From NCBI GenBank assembly GCA_018401875.1, contig JAGYJZ010000005.1, positions 1 to 64,000 of the forward strand: a DNA stretch of 64,000 nucleotides, written 5' to 3'. A program made the translations under genes and the position numbers. The notes under the pieces are model-generated. The model was not told where the DNA came from and did not search any database. It saw nothing but the letters and a program-made list of their open reading frames with translations. This DNA is from Salibacteraceae bacterium. Lineage in GTDB: Bacteria > Bacteroidota > Bacteroidia > Flavobacteriales_G > Salibacteraceae. Every line of letters begins with the position of its first letter. Position 1 is the first letter of the stretch. Shown piece by piece: positions 26,328 to 36,822 of this stretch.

Positions 26328-27752
26328 ATGGAAGAAAAATTATTAAAAGAAGAGCGCCAAGGTGAAGTGTTGGTCATAGACCAAAAGACACCATTTTTAA
26401 ACGGCAAGAAGCTCTATGTGGAAAGTTACGGCTGTCAAATGAATTTTTCAGACAGTGAGATCGTGGCTTCAATAATGGGCGATGCAGGTTACGAAACCAC
26501 CAATAATGCGAACGAAGCGGATGTGATTTTGATCAATACATGCTCGATTCGAGACAATGCAGAGCAGCGTGTAAGAAATCGGTTGAAACAATTTCAAAAA
26601 GAGAAGAAAGACAACCCTGATAAGGTGATCGGCATTCTTGGATGCATGGCCGAGCGATTGAAATCACAGTTGTTGGAAGAAGAGAAACTGGTTGACTTGG
26701 TTGCAGGCCCTGACGCCTACCGAGAATTACCTGGATTAATAACTGAAGTAGAATCAGGCCAAAAAGCGGTGAATGTCTTGCTCTCGAGAGAAGAAACATA
26801 TGCCGAAATATCACCTGTAAGGCTCGACACGAATGGCGTTAGTGCATTCATTTCGATCATGCGCGGTTGCGACAATATGTGCAGCTTTTGTGTTGTGCCT
26901 TTTACGCGAGGCCGAGAGAGAAGCAGAGACCCAAAGAGCATTGTTGCCGAAGCTGCAGATCTATTTAGCAAAGGTTATCGGGAAGTCACATTGCTCGGAC
27001 AAAACGTGGATAGTTATCGCTGGAATTTGTCGAAAAAAGGTGAGGTGCTAAACGCAGAAGAAGAAACGGTAAACTTTGCCCAACTGCTCGAAAAAGTAGC
27101 ACTTGTAAACTCAGGTCTGCGGGTACGTTTTTCCACTTCGCATCCGAAAGACATGACAGACGAAGTGCTTTATGCCATGGCCAAGCACGAGAACATTTGC
27201 GAGTACATTCACTTGCCTGTTCAATCGGGAAATTCGGAAGTTTTGCAAAAGATGAACAGAGGCTACTCGCGCGAGTGGTATTTTGATCGCATTGACGCCA
27301 TCCGAAGAATCATGCCCGATTGCGGAATTTCTACCGATGTAATTGCAGGATTTTGCGGAGAAACTGAAGAACAACATCAAGAAACATTATCGCTTATGGA
27401 AGCGGTGAACTATGATTTCGCCTATATGTTTTATTACTCTGAGCGCCCGAAGACCTTGGCGGAAAGAAAGTATGAAGACGATGTGCCATTGGAAGTTAAA
27501 AAGCGAAGACTCAACGAAATCATCGACCTTCAAATGAAGCACTCATTAGAGAGTAATAAAAAAGCTGTGGGCAAGACATTTAAGGTGCTAATTGAAGGAC
27601 ACTCAAAGCGCAGCAAAGTGCATTTCTGCGGTAGAAACACTCAGAATGTAATGTGTGTCTTCCCTGTGAAAAACTATGCGATTGGCGATTATGTGTATGT
27701 GAACATCACAGAATGTACTGCTGCTACGTTAATGGGAGAAATTGTAGATTAA
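26328..27752 (+). CDS. miaB: tRNA-2-methylthio-N6-isopentenyladenosine synthase MiaB
   Basis: Radical-SAM methylthiotransferase that modifies A37 of tRNAs reading UNN codons. The 474-residue protein has the N-terminal UPF0004 domain with three cluster cysteines (Cys36 in YGCQMN, Cys72 in NTCSIRDNA, Cys106 in GCMAE). The radical-SAM CxxxCxxC is at Cys181-185-188 ([10 protein letters not shown]), and a C-terminal TRAM domain starts at about 410. It heads a plus-strand set continuing into the sigma-54 activator 2 bases later, a conserved bacteroidete order. Confidence 0.95.
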   Translation: MEEKLLKEERQGEVLVIDQKTPFLNGKKLYVESYGCQMNFSDSEIVASIMGDAGYETTNNANEADVILINTCSIRDNAEQRVRNRLKQFQKEKKDNPDKVIGILGCMAERLKSQLLEEEKLVDLVAGPDAYRELPGLITEVESGQKAVNVLLSREETYAEISPVRLDTNGVSAFISIMRGCDNMCSFCVVPFTRGRERSRDPKSIVAEAADLFSKGYREVTLLGQNVDSYRWNLSKKGEVLNAEEETVNFAQLLEKVALVNSGLRVRFSTSHPKDMTDEVLYAMAKHENICEYIHLPVQSGNSEVLQKMNRGYSREWYFDRIDAIRRIMPDCGISTDVIAGFCGETEEQHQETLSLMEAVNYDFAYMFYYSERPKTLAERKYEDDVPLEVKKRRLNEIIDLQMKHSLESNKKAVGKTFKVLIEGHSKRSKVHFCGRNTQNVMCVFPVKNYAIGDYVYVNITECTAATLMGEIVD

Positions 27753-27754
27753 GT

Positions 27755-28990
27755 ATGACCATTCAGCAAGCAAAGCAGCGATTTGGAATCATTGGAGTAA
27801 GTCCAATTTTAGATCGCGCTATTGAAACTGCGCTCAGGGTTTCACCGACTGACCTTTCCGTTTTGATCACGGGCGAAAGTGGTGTTGGCAAGGAGCGTAT
27901 GCCTCAAATTATACACCACAACTCTACGCGCAAACACAACGGTTATATCGCTGTGAATTGCGGTGCGATTCCAGAAGGAACGATCGACTCTGAGTTATTC
28001 GGGCATGAAAAAGGGTCGTTTACCGGAGCGCATGAAACCCGAAAAGGATACTTCGAAGTGGCTGATGGAGGCACCATCTTTTTGGATGAAGTAGCCGAAC
28101 TTCCTATTTCAACGCAAGTGCGCTTGCTTCGTGTGCTGGAAAGCGGTGAGTTTTTAAAAGTTGGATCGAGCAAGTCTCAAAAAACGGATGTTAGGATCGT
28201 TGCGGCCACCAACATCAACATTCCTGAGGCCATCAAAAAAGGCAAGTTTAGAGAAGACCTTTATTATCGGTTAAACACCGTTCCGATTCACCTTCCTCCG
28301 TTGCGCGAGCGAAAAGAAGATGTTCATCTGTTATTCCGAAAATTCGCCTCTGATTTTGGCGAGAAGTATCGCATGCCACCTGTGCGATTATCACCTGACG
28401 CAGTGGCTATGCTTGAAAGCTACCGCTGGCCGGGAAACATTCGTCAATTGAAGAATGTGGCAGAGCAAGTTTCTGTGATTGAAAGTGAGCGCAACATCAA
28501 CGGACCTAAATTAGCTACGTATCTGCCCGATTCTCAAACGAGTAAATTACCGATGGTGATTGAAAAAGAGAATCAATCAGACATGTCAGAACGTGAGATT
28601 TTGTACAAGATCATTTTTGACATGCGCAACGAAATGCACGATCTCAAAAAGCTCGTTTCAAGCATGGTTGCAAACGATGATCACTCATTTGATGAAGATG
28701 CGTACAAACGACTTTACTCAGTGATTAAACCATCGAGTGAAACCCCACAACAGAATCGACAAGAAACCTATGAATATGAGATTTCGCGAGCCGAACCGGT
28801 TTATCATCAAGAAGATGCTATTTACGACCCCGAAGTGGTAGAAGAATCATTGAGCATTGAGGAAAAGGAGAAAGAGTTGATTCAAAAAGCCTTGGAAAAG
28901 CACCGCGGACGAAGAAAAAATGCCGCGCAAGAACTCGGTATTTCTGAGCGCACTTTATATCGAAAAATCAAAGAATATGAGCTCAATTAA
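27755..28990 (+). CDS. Sigma-54-dependent transcriptional activator, no receiver domain
   Basis: ATG 27755, two bases after miaB, is chosen because the AAA+ domain begins almost at once. The 411-residue protein has Walker A GESGVGKE (40-47), the sigma-54-contacting loop GSFTGA (87-92; the usual form is GAFTGA) and Walker B GGTIFLDE (105-112). LYYRLNTVPIHLPPLRER and YRWPGNIRQLKN also match. A linker (about 265-360) leads to a Fis-type helix-turn-helix at the end (RRKNAAQELGISERTLYRKI). There is no phosphorylation or ligand domain, so activity is probably set by level or a partner. It overlaps lptE by 14 bases. Confidence 0.92.
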   Translation: MTIQQAKQRFGIIGVSPILDRAIETALRVSPTDLSVLITGESGVGKERMPQIIHHNSTRKHNGYIAVNCGAIPEGTIDSELFGHEKGSFTGAHETRKGYFEVADGGTIFLDEVAELPISTQVRLLRVLESGEFLKVGSSKSQKTDVRIVAATNINIPEAIKKGKFREDLYYRLNTVPIHLPPLRERKEDVHLLFRKFASDFGEKYRMPPVRLSPDAVAMLESYRWPGNIRQLKNVAEQVSVIESERNINGPKLATYLPDSQTSKLPMVIEKENQSDMSEREILYKIIFDMRNEMHDLKKLVSSMVANDDHSFDEDAYKRLYSVIKPSSETPQQNRQETYEYEISRAEPVYHQEDAIYDPEVVEESLSIEEKEKELIQKALEKHRGRRKNAAQELGISERTLYRKIKEYELN

Positions 28991-29489
28991 GACCAGCTCT
29001 GTTATATTTCTACTATTAATATTGGCCGTTGGGTGCAAAGTAAGCTACTCGTTTACTGGAGCCAGTGTTTCGCCAGACACGAAAACAATTTCCATCGCTA
29101 CATTTCCGTCTTACCAAGCTCCGTTAGCGCCACCATCGTTAAGTCAGACATTTTCTGAATCATTGAAGGATATCTTTTTGAGACAAACAAACCTTACGCT
29201 GGTTAAAAACAATGGCGACATCATTGTAGAAGGCGATATTGTGAACTATATATCTATTGACGAAGCTGTAACTGGAGGTGCCGTAACTTCCATCAGTCGA
29301 TTAACTATCACCGTAAAGGTGCGCTACACCGACACGAAGAACGAAGAGAATAGCTACGAGCAAACATTTGCCAACTTTGCGCAATATGATTCGAAGCAAA
29401 CATTAGCCGAGGTGGAAACCCAATTGATTGATGAGGTCAATGAAAAGCTCGCACAAGACATTTTCAACAAATCGTTAGGCAATTGGTAA
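28977..29489 (+). CDS. lptE: LPS-assembly lipoprotein LptE
   Basis: ATG 28977 starts a 170-residue protein, and longer in-frame starts lie inside the previous gene. A lipobox ends at Cys20 (LILAVGC). The mature part (YSFTGASVSPDTKTISIATF, then SLSQTFSESLKDIFLRQTNL) matches the bacteroidete LptE pattern. It should sit as a plug in the LptD barrel that inserts LPS in the outer membrane. It overlaps the activator gene at its start and the TPR gene at its stop (TAATG). LptE is short and variable, so the call rests on pattern plus conserved position. Confidence 0.8.
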   Translation: MSSIKTSSVIFLLLILAVGCKVSYSFTGASVSPDTKTISIATFPSYQAPLAPPSLSQTFSESLKDIFLRQTNLTLVKNNGDIIVEGDIVNYISIDEAVTGGAVTSISRLTITVKVRYTDTKNEENSYEQTFANFAQYDSKQTLAEVETQLIDEVNEKLAQDIFNKSLGNW

Positions 29490-30448
29490 TGCAAAACGTT
29501 GTAGAAGAAATATTATCAGGTACAAAGGTTAGCCGTGAGGGGCTTCAAAGTTTGGAAAACTCGTTTGCAGAACACCCGTATTCATCGAGCATTGCCATTT
29601 TATTAGCGAAGGCGTATTCTTTAAACAACGACATCCGGTTCGAGCATCACATTCGCAAGACAGCGATGCTCGCTAACAACCGTAAAAACCTACACGACTT
29701 TTTATTCCTTGAAGGCAATAGTAATTCGCTTGAAGATAAAATTGTAGACGAGAAAATAGGCGAAGAACGAGAAGAAATAGAAGCTAAAAAAGAAGGTGTC
29801 ATCACTCCACCTTCTGAGGTGAGTAAAAGCATCGAACCAGAGGAAAAAAAGGAAAAAGACCCGTTCTTGAATCAGTTCATCACTGAAGCACTTAATGCTG
29901 GAGCTGCCATCGATCTTTTGGTAGATAGCAAACAAATTGACAACGCAGAAGCTGAAACTCAGAAAGAGAAAATCGAGAAGGAGAACAACAACGAAACGGT
30001 TGAAAAGCCAGAGGAAACTGTTTCAATTCAAAAACCTATCGCACCTTCTAAGCAAAGTTTTTCGCATTGGATGAATTATTTAGCCGATGAACAGCTGGCA
30101 AAAAAAGTGGAAGTTCGGTCCAAAGAAGGTTTAAAAACCATCTTCCCTCGAGATCCAGAGGAGAAGAAAAAAGTTATTTCTATCATTGATAATTTTATCG
30201 AGAAAGAAGACAGTTTAGTGCCAAAGCGGGCAGAATTCTTCTCTCCGAGCAAAGCAGCCAAGGCCAGTTTAGAGGATAATGATTCGCTCGTAACTGAAAC
30301 ATTAGCTAGTATTTACGCGGCTCAGGGCAACATTAACAAGGCAATTTCCACTTATAACAAACTGAGCTTGTTACATCCTGAAAAAAGCAGTTATTTTGCC
30401 GCCCTCATAGAAAAACTGAAAACAGAGAAAAAAGACAATAAATCATGA
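29489..30448 (+). CDS. TPR-like protein of unknown function
   Basis: ATG 29489 overlaps the lptE stop by one base. The 319-residue protein has TPR-like helices at residues 20-65 (SFAEHPYSSSIAILLAKAYSL) and about 270-310 (LASIYAAQGNINKAISTYNKL). Between them is a long Glu/Lys-rich low-complexity linker (about 75-175). There is no signal peptide. Homologs in this lptE-TPR-secG position are common in Bacteroidota but uncharacterised as far as I know. The last bases overlap secG (ATGA). A chaperone or scaffold role is a guess. Confidence 0.7.
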   Translation: MQNVVEEILSGTKVSREGLQSLENSFAEHPYSSSIAILLAKAYSLNNDIRFEHHIRKTAMLANNRKNLHDFLFLEGNSNSLEDKIVDEKIGEEREEIEAKKEGVITPPSEVSKSIEPEEKKEKDPFLNQFITEALNAGAAIDLLVDSKQIDNAEAETQKEKIEKENNNETVEKPEETVSIQKPIAPSKQSFSHWMNYLADEQLAKKVEVRSKEGLKTIFPRDPEEKKKVISIIDNFIEKEDSLVPKRAEFFSPSKAAKASLEDNDSLVTETLASIYAAQGNINKAISTYNKLSLLHPEKSSYFAALIEKLKTEKKDNKS

Positions 30449-30768
30449 TTATCATTTCTATCCTCATATTACTCGTTAGCTTATTGTTGATGGGTATTGT
30501 ATTGATTCAAAACTCAAAAGGTGGCGGACTTGCGTCAGGCTTTTCATCATCAAATCAAATTGCAGGAGTTCAGAGAACTACTGACTTTTTAGAAAAAGGC
30601 ACATGGATACTTGCCATTTCATTGTTGGCGTTGTGTTTAATTTCAACAGCATTTATCGGTGGAGAAACGGTGGTTGAATCATCCAGTCAATTAGAGTCAG
30701 TAATTGACCAAGAGGCCATTGCTCCGGTGCAGGGATTAGATGAAAACACTGTTCCCTTGCCTGAATAG
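30445..30768 (+). CDS. secG: Preprotein translocase subunit SecG
   Basis: SecG is the small SecYEG subunit that aids SecA-driven export. The 107-residue protein has two membrane helices (about 1-22 and 53-73). Between them is the conserved loop LIQNSKGGGLASGF. The periplasmic tail is acidic (VESSSQLESVIDQEAIAP). It overlaps the TPR gene by 4 bases and is followed by a strong terminator at 30792-30829. Confidence 0.92.
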   Translation: MIIISILILLVSLLLMGIVLIQNSKGGGLASGFSSSNQIAGVQRTTDFLEKGTWILAISLLALCLISTAFIGGETVVESSSQLESVIDQEAIAPVQGLDENTVPLPE

Positions 30769-30791
30769 TAAAAGACACATCAGAATAAATC

Positions 30792-30829
30792 AAATGTCAG
30801 CTTGTCACGAACGGGCTGACATTTTTTTT
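30792..30829 (+). terminator. Intrinsic terminator after secG
   Basis: AAATGTCAGC and GCTGACATTT form a perfect 10-base stem around a 13-base loop, followed by a run of T. It separates the miaB-secG unit from groESL. Confidence 0.8.
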
Positions 30830-30909
30830 GCTCCCTGACAAAAGCAACCTAAAACACTCGTTGGCACAGAAAATGACTAGAGGCGTTCATATTATAAAAC
30901 ATTCTTAAA

Positions 30910-31191
30910 ATGGCAAAAGTGAATTTTAAACCAAACGAAGATCGAGTGCTCGTTGAAGCTGCTCGAGCAGAAGAAAAGACTGCAGGAGGAATTATCATTC
31001 CTGATACTGCGAAAGAAAAACCTCAACGAGGAACTGTAGTTGCTGTAGGTCCGGGTACAAAAGATGAGCCAATAACCCTAAAAGCTGGTGATACCGTGTT
31101 TTACGGAAAGTATTCTGGAACCGAGATCATCATCGAAGGGAAGGACTATTTGATTATGAAAGCATCCGATATTCTAGGAAGCTTAAGCTAA
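30910..31191 (+). CDS. groES: Co-chaperonin GroES
   Basis: GroES caps the GroEL ring during ATP-driven protein folding. At 93 residues it has normal length. [12 protein letters not shown], then the mobile loop [20 protein letters not shown] and VVAVGPG, match the family. It is 32 bases upstream of groEL. The 80 bases between the secG terminator and ATG must hold the promoter. No CIRCE inverted repeat is seen there, and a TTGGCAC hexamer-like block lies at 30861-30867. Confidence 0.96.
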   Translation: MAKVNFKPNEDRVLVEAARAEEKTAGGIIIPDTAKEKPQRGTVVAVGPGTKDEPITLKAGDTVFYGKYSGTEIIIEGKDYLIMKASDILGSLS

Positions 31192-31205
31192 AAACCAATT
31201 ATTAA

Positions 31206-32858
<1,653 letters not shown>

Positions 32859-32882
32859 TTCCCCAATCACAACTAAAATCAT

Positions 32883-32917
32883 AAACCCGAAGCATATGTT
32901 TTGCTTCGGGTTTTTTT
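32883..32917 (+). terminator. Intrinsic terminator after groEL
   Basis: AAACCCGAAGCA and TGCTTCGGGTTT form a perfect 12-base stem with a 7-base loop, followed by a T-run. It lies between convergent genes. Confidence 0.88.
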
Positions 32918-32922
32918 ATCAC

Positions 32923-33972
32923 TTATTGTTGCTCTTTCAGCAAGCGTTCGTCATTTTGCCTTGAACGAAGCACGGCAACATAGTTTCGGGCTTCCATATT
33001 TCCATAAATGGTATACGCGTCTTGCGCGAATTTTATTGCCGTTTCTAAATCACCAAATACTTCGTAAGCAATAGCAGTGTTGTAGCAGAGAAACCCTGCT
33101 CGTTTCATATCTGCCGAGTTAATCGCATCTTCCCACGTTTGCCTTGCCTCTTTCCATTGATTTACATCGGCAAAGCGTGTTCCGATTTCAATGGCTGGAG
33201 CTTTCTTGTGCTTGCGATAAAACATGCGACTGATACGAATAGGCATCGGTGCAATGCGGTGCACATAATCGTCAGCAATGGCCTCGCACAACCGAGCTGT
33301 TGCTTCAGATTTGCCGATCAGCTTTACGATGGCTTCGGCTTTTGATGCTGCCGCACCTTCAAACGTATTTGTTCGTCTGAATACTTGTTCGTCAATAATT
33401 CTGTGATTCACTTGATCATATACGCGGAGCCCAAAAACCACATTTGAAATTCCCTTTGCGTACCATTCATCCACTTCAATTTCGCGTTTCTGCTCGCCTT
33501 CTCCGACAGTTCGTTTTGTTTTCCTCTTTCCGTCAGTGATAATAAAGTCCGTATCAAACAGCTCTACTGCAATGATCGCTTGAGCATCATAGTTGGCGCA
33601 CAATTCATCAACCTGCTTCCAGTCGAGTTGCTGAGGCAATGCCGGGGTAAAATTATTGCCTTTGAGCCGTTCGCTAGCAATGGTAGCCGTGAATCGAGGG
33701 GTAGTTTGAAACCCCGCATTGAAGGTGCTCAAGGCTCTCTGAACCGCGGCTTTATCTTCTTGAGGCAATTCGCCAGTCAATACACTTTCAATTATATCAA
33801 CATGCGATTTTTTGTCCGACTCGGTTCGGTCGAGCAACACAAAATGCTCGATGCTTGACGGCAACGTAATTTGAGCTGGACGCATCGCGTTCATTGTCAC
33901 ACGCCCGGTTTTTGTGCATGAAAACAGGGTTAGTGCAAAAACAGAGAGTGCAATGAAAAGGGCATTTTTCAT
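32923..33972 (-). CDS. Lipoprotein of the DUF6340 type, with TPR-like tail
   Basis: ATG 33972 is preferred because it places the lipoprotein signal (MKNALFIALSVFALTLFSC, lipobox Cys19) at the N-terminus. ATG 33996 would add eight residues. The 349-residue protein has a central alpha/beta part (ITLPSSIEHFVLLDRTE; YDAQAIIAVELFDTDFI; GLRVYDQVNHRIIDEQ) and a C-terminal pair of TPR-like helices (WKEARQTWEDAI, AIKFAQDAYTIY). I recognise this as the uncharacterised DUF6340-like lipoprotein family of Bacteroidota. It stands alone, convergent with groEL. Confidence 0.7.
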   Translation of the reverse strand: MKNALFIALSVFALTLFSCTKTGRVTMNAMRPAQITLPSSIEHFVLLDRTESDKKSHVDIIESVLTGELPQEDKAAVQRALSTFNAGFQTTPRFTATIASERLKGNNFTPALPQQLDWKQVDELCANYDAQAIIAVELFDTDFIITDGKRKTKRTVGEGEQKREIEVDEWYAKGISNVVFGLRVYDQVNHRIIDEQVFRRTNTFEGAAASKAEAIVKLIGKSEATARLCEAIADDYVHRIAPMPIRISRMFYRKHKKAPAIEIGTRFADVNQWKEARQTWEDAINSADMKRAGFLCYNTAIAYEVFGDLETAIKFAQDAYTIYGNMEARNYVAVLRSRQNDERLLKEQQ

Positions 33973-34019
33973 AATGAGACGTTTAGGGATTGCCATGAGT
34001 GAAAGTCGCGCTTTGGGTT

Positions 34020-34472
34020 CTATAGCTTACCAAGTTCTTCTTTCACGAGTTGAGAGATCAACTTCCCATCGGCCTTGCCTTTTAGCTGGCTAGAAAGTGG
34101 ACCCATAACCTTGCCCATGTCTTGCGGTCCGGTGGCCGAAACTGCCGCTATTTTATCAATCACCATTGCGCGAATTTCTTCTTCGCCCATCATCTCTGGC
34201 AAATATTCTCCAATCACTGATGCTTGAAATTCTTCATCTTCAGCCATGTCTGCTCTTCCTTGCTCGTGGTAAATTGAAGCGGAATCCTTGCGTTGTTTTA
34301 CCAACTTTTGCATTGCTGTTATTGCATCTTCATCGCTTACCTCACTCCCAGCCTTTTCGGAAGCGATAAGAAGGATTGCGCTTTTAATTGCCCTCAGCGC
34401 CTCCAGCCTTTTTTTGTCTTTGGCAAGCATTGCTTTTTTGATGTCGTCATTGATTTGGGTAGATATGCTCAT
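34020..34472 (-). CDS. GatB/YqeY domain protein
   Basis: This 150-residue YqeY-family protein resembles the helical tail domains of the amidotransferase subunit GatB. Its blocks RLEALRAIKSAI, KLVKQRKDSASIYHEQGR, GEYLPEMMGEEEI and DMGKVMGPLSSQLKGKADGKLIS are typical. The stand-alone form may bind tRNA or act as a translation-related factor, but its role is not settled. A minus-strand TAACTTTG element (34498-34505) precedes it. Confidence 0.9.
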   Translation of the reverse strand: MSISTQINDDIKKAMLAKDKKRLEALRAIKSAILLIASEKAGSEVSDEDAITAMQKLVKQRKDSASIYHEQGRADMAEDEEFQASVIGEYLPEMMGEEEIRAMVIDKIAAVSATGPQDMGKVMGPLSSQLKGKADGKLISQLVKEELGKL

Positions 34473-34497
34473 CTTCTTTTGGTTTTAATTTGATGCG

Positions 34498-34505
34498 CAA
34501 AGTTA
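34498..34505 (-). promoter_or_regulatory. Candidate -7 element of the YqeY gene
   Basis: TAACTTTG on the minus strand matches TAnnTTTG exactly, 25 bases before the start codon at 34472. No TTG occurs at the expected -33 spacing. Confidence 0.4.
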
Positions 34506-34535
34506 TCCTTACCTTGCAGGAATAGAACATTCAAC

Positions 34536-35015
34536 ATGAAAAACATCCTTAGTTCAGCTCTCTTTTTATTGGTTTTTGCTTCGTGCAGTTTGCTTTGGGA
34601 ATACCGAGAAATTCATGAAATTGATGGAATGCAATGGAAACAATCAGACGTTCAAACCTTCAATTATTCGACAAACAAGGATGTTGAATTGGATGTGATT
34701 CTCATGATTCGGCACGTCTATGGATTTGCTTATTCAACCCTTCCAATCGAGCTAACCATCAAACAAAATGGCGAAACGCTGTTGACGGAAACAAAGGACA
34801 TTCAAGTGAAAAACGAAGACGATGAATATGTAGGTGAAGGATCTGTGGATTTATGGGATTTGCATAACCGCATTCTCACCAAGCAAAGTCTACCTAGCGG
34901 GGGTTATACTATTGAAGTAAGACACACCGCAAAACAAGAAGTGTTCCCGTTGATTATGGAAGTGGGGATTCAATTGGAAAAGAGTGAAACAAAAAAGGGG
35001 CACACGGCCCCTTAA
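34536..35015 (+). CDS. gldH: GldH-like gliding motility lipoprotein
   Basis: The 159-residue protein has a lipoprotein signal ending at Cys17 (ALFLLVFASC). The body reads as a small beta sandwich. DVELDVILMIRHVYGFAYSTLPIELTI, then VGEGSVDLWDLHNRIL, and a terminal GYTIEVRHTAKQE...GIQLEK follow the GldH layout: a paired strand of the 'LR..N.YPY.NL' type and a G.G..D..D... turn. GldH is required for gliding in flavobacteria, and its mechanism is unclear. It stands divergent from the YqeY gene. The ftsZ terminator lies within its last codons. Confidence 0.6.
   Translation: MKNILSSALFLLVFASCSLLWEYREIHEIDGMQWKQSDVQTFNYSTNKDVELDVILMIRHVYGFAYSTLPIELTIKQNGETLLTETKDIQVKNEDDEYVGEGSVDLWDLHNRILTKQSLPSGGYTIEVRHTAKQEVFPLIMEVGIQLEKSETKKGHTAP
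34991..35013 (-). terminator. ftsZ terminator inside the gldH 3' end
   Basis: AGGGGC and GCCCCT form a stem with a short loop. On the minus strand it is followed by TTTTTT (complement of 34991-34996), so it stops transcription coming from ftsZ. The same bases encode the last residues of the convergent gldH gene. Confidence 0.65.
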
Positions 35016-35033
35016 GTAATTGTTGTTTGAGGT

Positions 35034-36788
35034 TTAGTCTACATTATCATGCAGAAAACCATTGTTTGGTCTCAACTTACCTCTTTTTTCTCCGTCTTCC
35101 GATTCCTCTTCACCCAGGGTGAATCGGCTGGTTGAAGATTCTGAAGAATGCGGCACATCATCTAAGTTGATTTGCTTTCGCTTAAACGCGGGTTCGTTTT
35201 CTAAGTCAGACATCCCTGAAGGAGTGCGCAGTCTCATGCTTAACTCTCTCAATCGAGAAAGACGCGCGTTTGCTCGCTCAGCTTGCTCTTCACGTGAGGG
35301 CCGGTCATCATTGCCGTGCTGGGCCTTAGGTGAAGGAGTTGTAGTTTTAAAAATTGGTTTCTTTTCTACAATAGGCTCTTTGTTCTCTTCACTTTGCTGC
35401 GCATTTTTTCTGATGAAAGGCTCCCACTCTGGGTGCTCGTCTTGGCGTTCTGTTTGCTCTTGAGCCTTTATTGATAACGCATCATTATTGGATTCTGACT
35501 TCTCTTCGTCTTGATCATCATCAGCTGATTCAATGGAGCTGCCCATGTCAAACTCAAAAATTCGCTGCGATTGTGACGTTTGTTCCTTCTTATCATCTTG
35601 ATCTTCCGTTGCATCTTCGGTAAGTGTGAAAATATTTCGTTCTTCCGAGACGGGTTTTTCAACCTCCACAGCCTTTTCTTCTTCTTTGTTTTCTGAAATT
35701 TTCAAAAACGGTTCAGCTACATCCTTTTTCTCAGCGGGTATAGGAGCAGTCACGATTTGTTCTTCTTGCTCTTCTTCCAAATTTATTCTGCGCTTCTCAG
35801 GTTTCTTTTCGAAGTTATTGGAGGCAGACGAATTCTGATGAAATCCTGTTGCGATGATGGTTACTGACAATGAATCGCCCAAACTTTCATCCATGCCATA
35901 ACCCCAAATCACATCGGCACTTGCACCGGCTTCTTCTTGAATGTAGTCAGTAATGTCACTGATTTCGTCCATCAGCACTTCTTGATTGCCGAATGTAATG
36001 TTGAGTAACACATAGCGCGCACCTTCAATGTTGTTATCATTAAGCAATGGTGACGCCAACGCTTTTTCTACAGCCTTGGTTGCTCTGTCTTCGCCTTCAG
36101 CGGCAGCCGAACCCATAATTGCCACGCCTGAGTCGCACATAACGGTGCGCACATCTTCAAAATCAACGTTGATATAGCCTGTACGCGTAATGATTTCAGC
36201 GATGCCTTTTGCCGCTGTTGTCAATACATTATCTGCCATTGCAAACGCCTGAGCGATGGGCAGATTTCCGCACATTTCGCGCAGTTTTTCATTATTGATA
36301 ATGAGCAGCGTATCCACATGTTCTCTGATTTCTTCTATACCAGCTTCAGCTTGTTGACGTCTTTTTCGCCCTTCGAAAAAGAACGGCATGGTAACGATAC
36401 CCACCGTCAATACGCCCATTTCTTTGGCCGCTTTTGCAATTACTGGAGCTGCGCCCGTTCCGGTGCCACCGCCCATTCCAGCTGTGATGAACACCATTTT
36501 GGTATTCTTATTAATGATGTCTTTGATATCATCAATGTTTTCGATGGCAGCATTTTTCCCTACTTCAGGCAGCGATCCAGCACCTCTTCCTTCGGTAAGT
36601 GTGGCACCGAGTTGCACCTTGAATGGGATTGGACTAATATCCAATGCTTGTTGATCGGTATTGCATACAAGGAAATCTACTCCGTTGATTCCTTGACGGT
36701 ACATGTGGTTAACAGCATTGCTGCCTCCACCGCCCACACCAAGAACCTTGATTATGCTTGAGTTTTCTTTTGGTAAGTCGAATTTCAT
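35034..36788 (-). CDS. ftsZ: Cell division GTPase FtsZ
   Basis: Tubulin-like protein that forms the Z ring. VGGGGSNAV (18-26) and the tubulin signature GGGTGTGAAP (106-115) bind GTP. NVDFEDVRTVM is the synergy (T7) loop. The GTPase core ends near residue 325. An acidic, Lys/Glu/Gln-rich linker of about 240 residues follows, and then a conserved tip (KLRPNNGFLHDNVD). The long tail makes 584 residues, as in other Bacteroidota versus about 380 in E. coli. It is the last gene of the dcw cluster and has a terminator in the convergent gldH. Confidence 0.97.
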   Translation of the reverse strand: MKFDLPKENSSIIKVLGVGGGGSNAVNHMYRQGINGVDFLVCNTDQQALDISPIPFKVQLGATLTEGRGAGSLPEVGKNAAIENIDDIKDIINKNTKMVFITAGMGGGTGTGAAPVIAKAAKEMGVLTVGIVTMPFFFEGRKRRQQAEAGIEEIREHVDTLLIINNEKLREMCGNLPIAQAFAMADNVLTTAAKGIAEIITRTGYINVDFEDVRTVMCDSGVAIMGSAAAEGEDRATKAVEKALASPLLNDNNIEGARYVLLNITFGNQEVLMDEISDITDYIQEEAGASADVIWGYGMDESLGDSLSVTIIATGFHQNSSASNNFEKKPEKRRINLEEEQEEQIVTAPIPAEKKDVAEPFLKISENKEEEKAVEVEKPVSEERNIFTLTEDATEDQDDKKEQTSQSQRIFEFDMGSSIESADDDQDEEKSESNNDALSIKAQEQTERQDEHPEWEPFIRKNAQQSEENKEPIVEKKPIFKTTTPSPKAQHGNDDRPSREEQAERANARLSRLRELSMRLRTPSGMSDLENEPAFKRKQINLDDVPHSSESSTSRFTLGEEESEDGEKRGKLRPNNGFLHDNVD

Positions 36789-36822
36789 ATCAGTATGTTT
36801 TCAGCGATTGATATTCCTTTAA

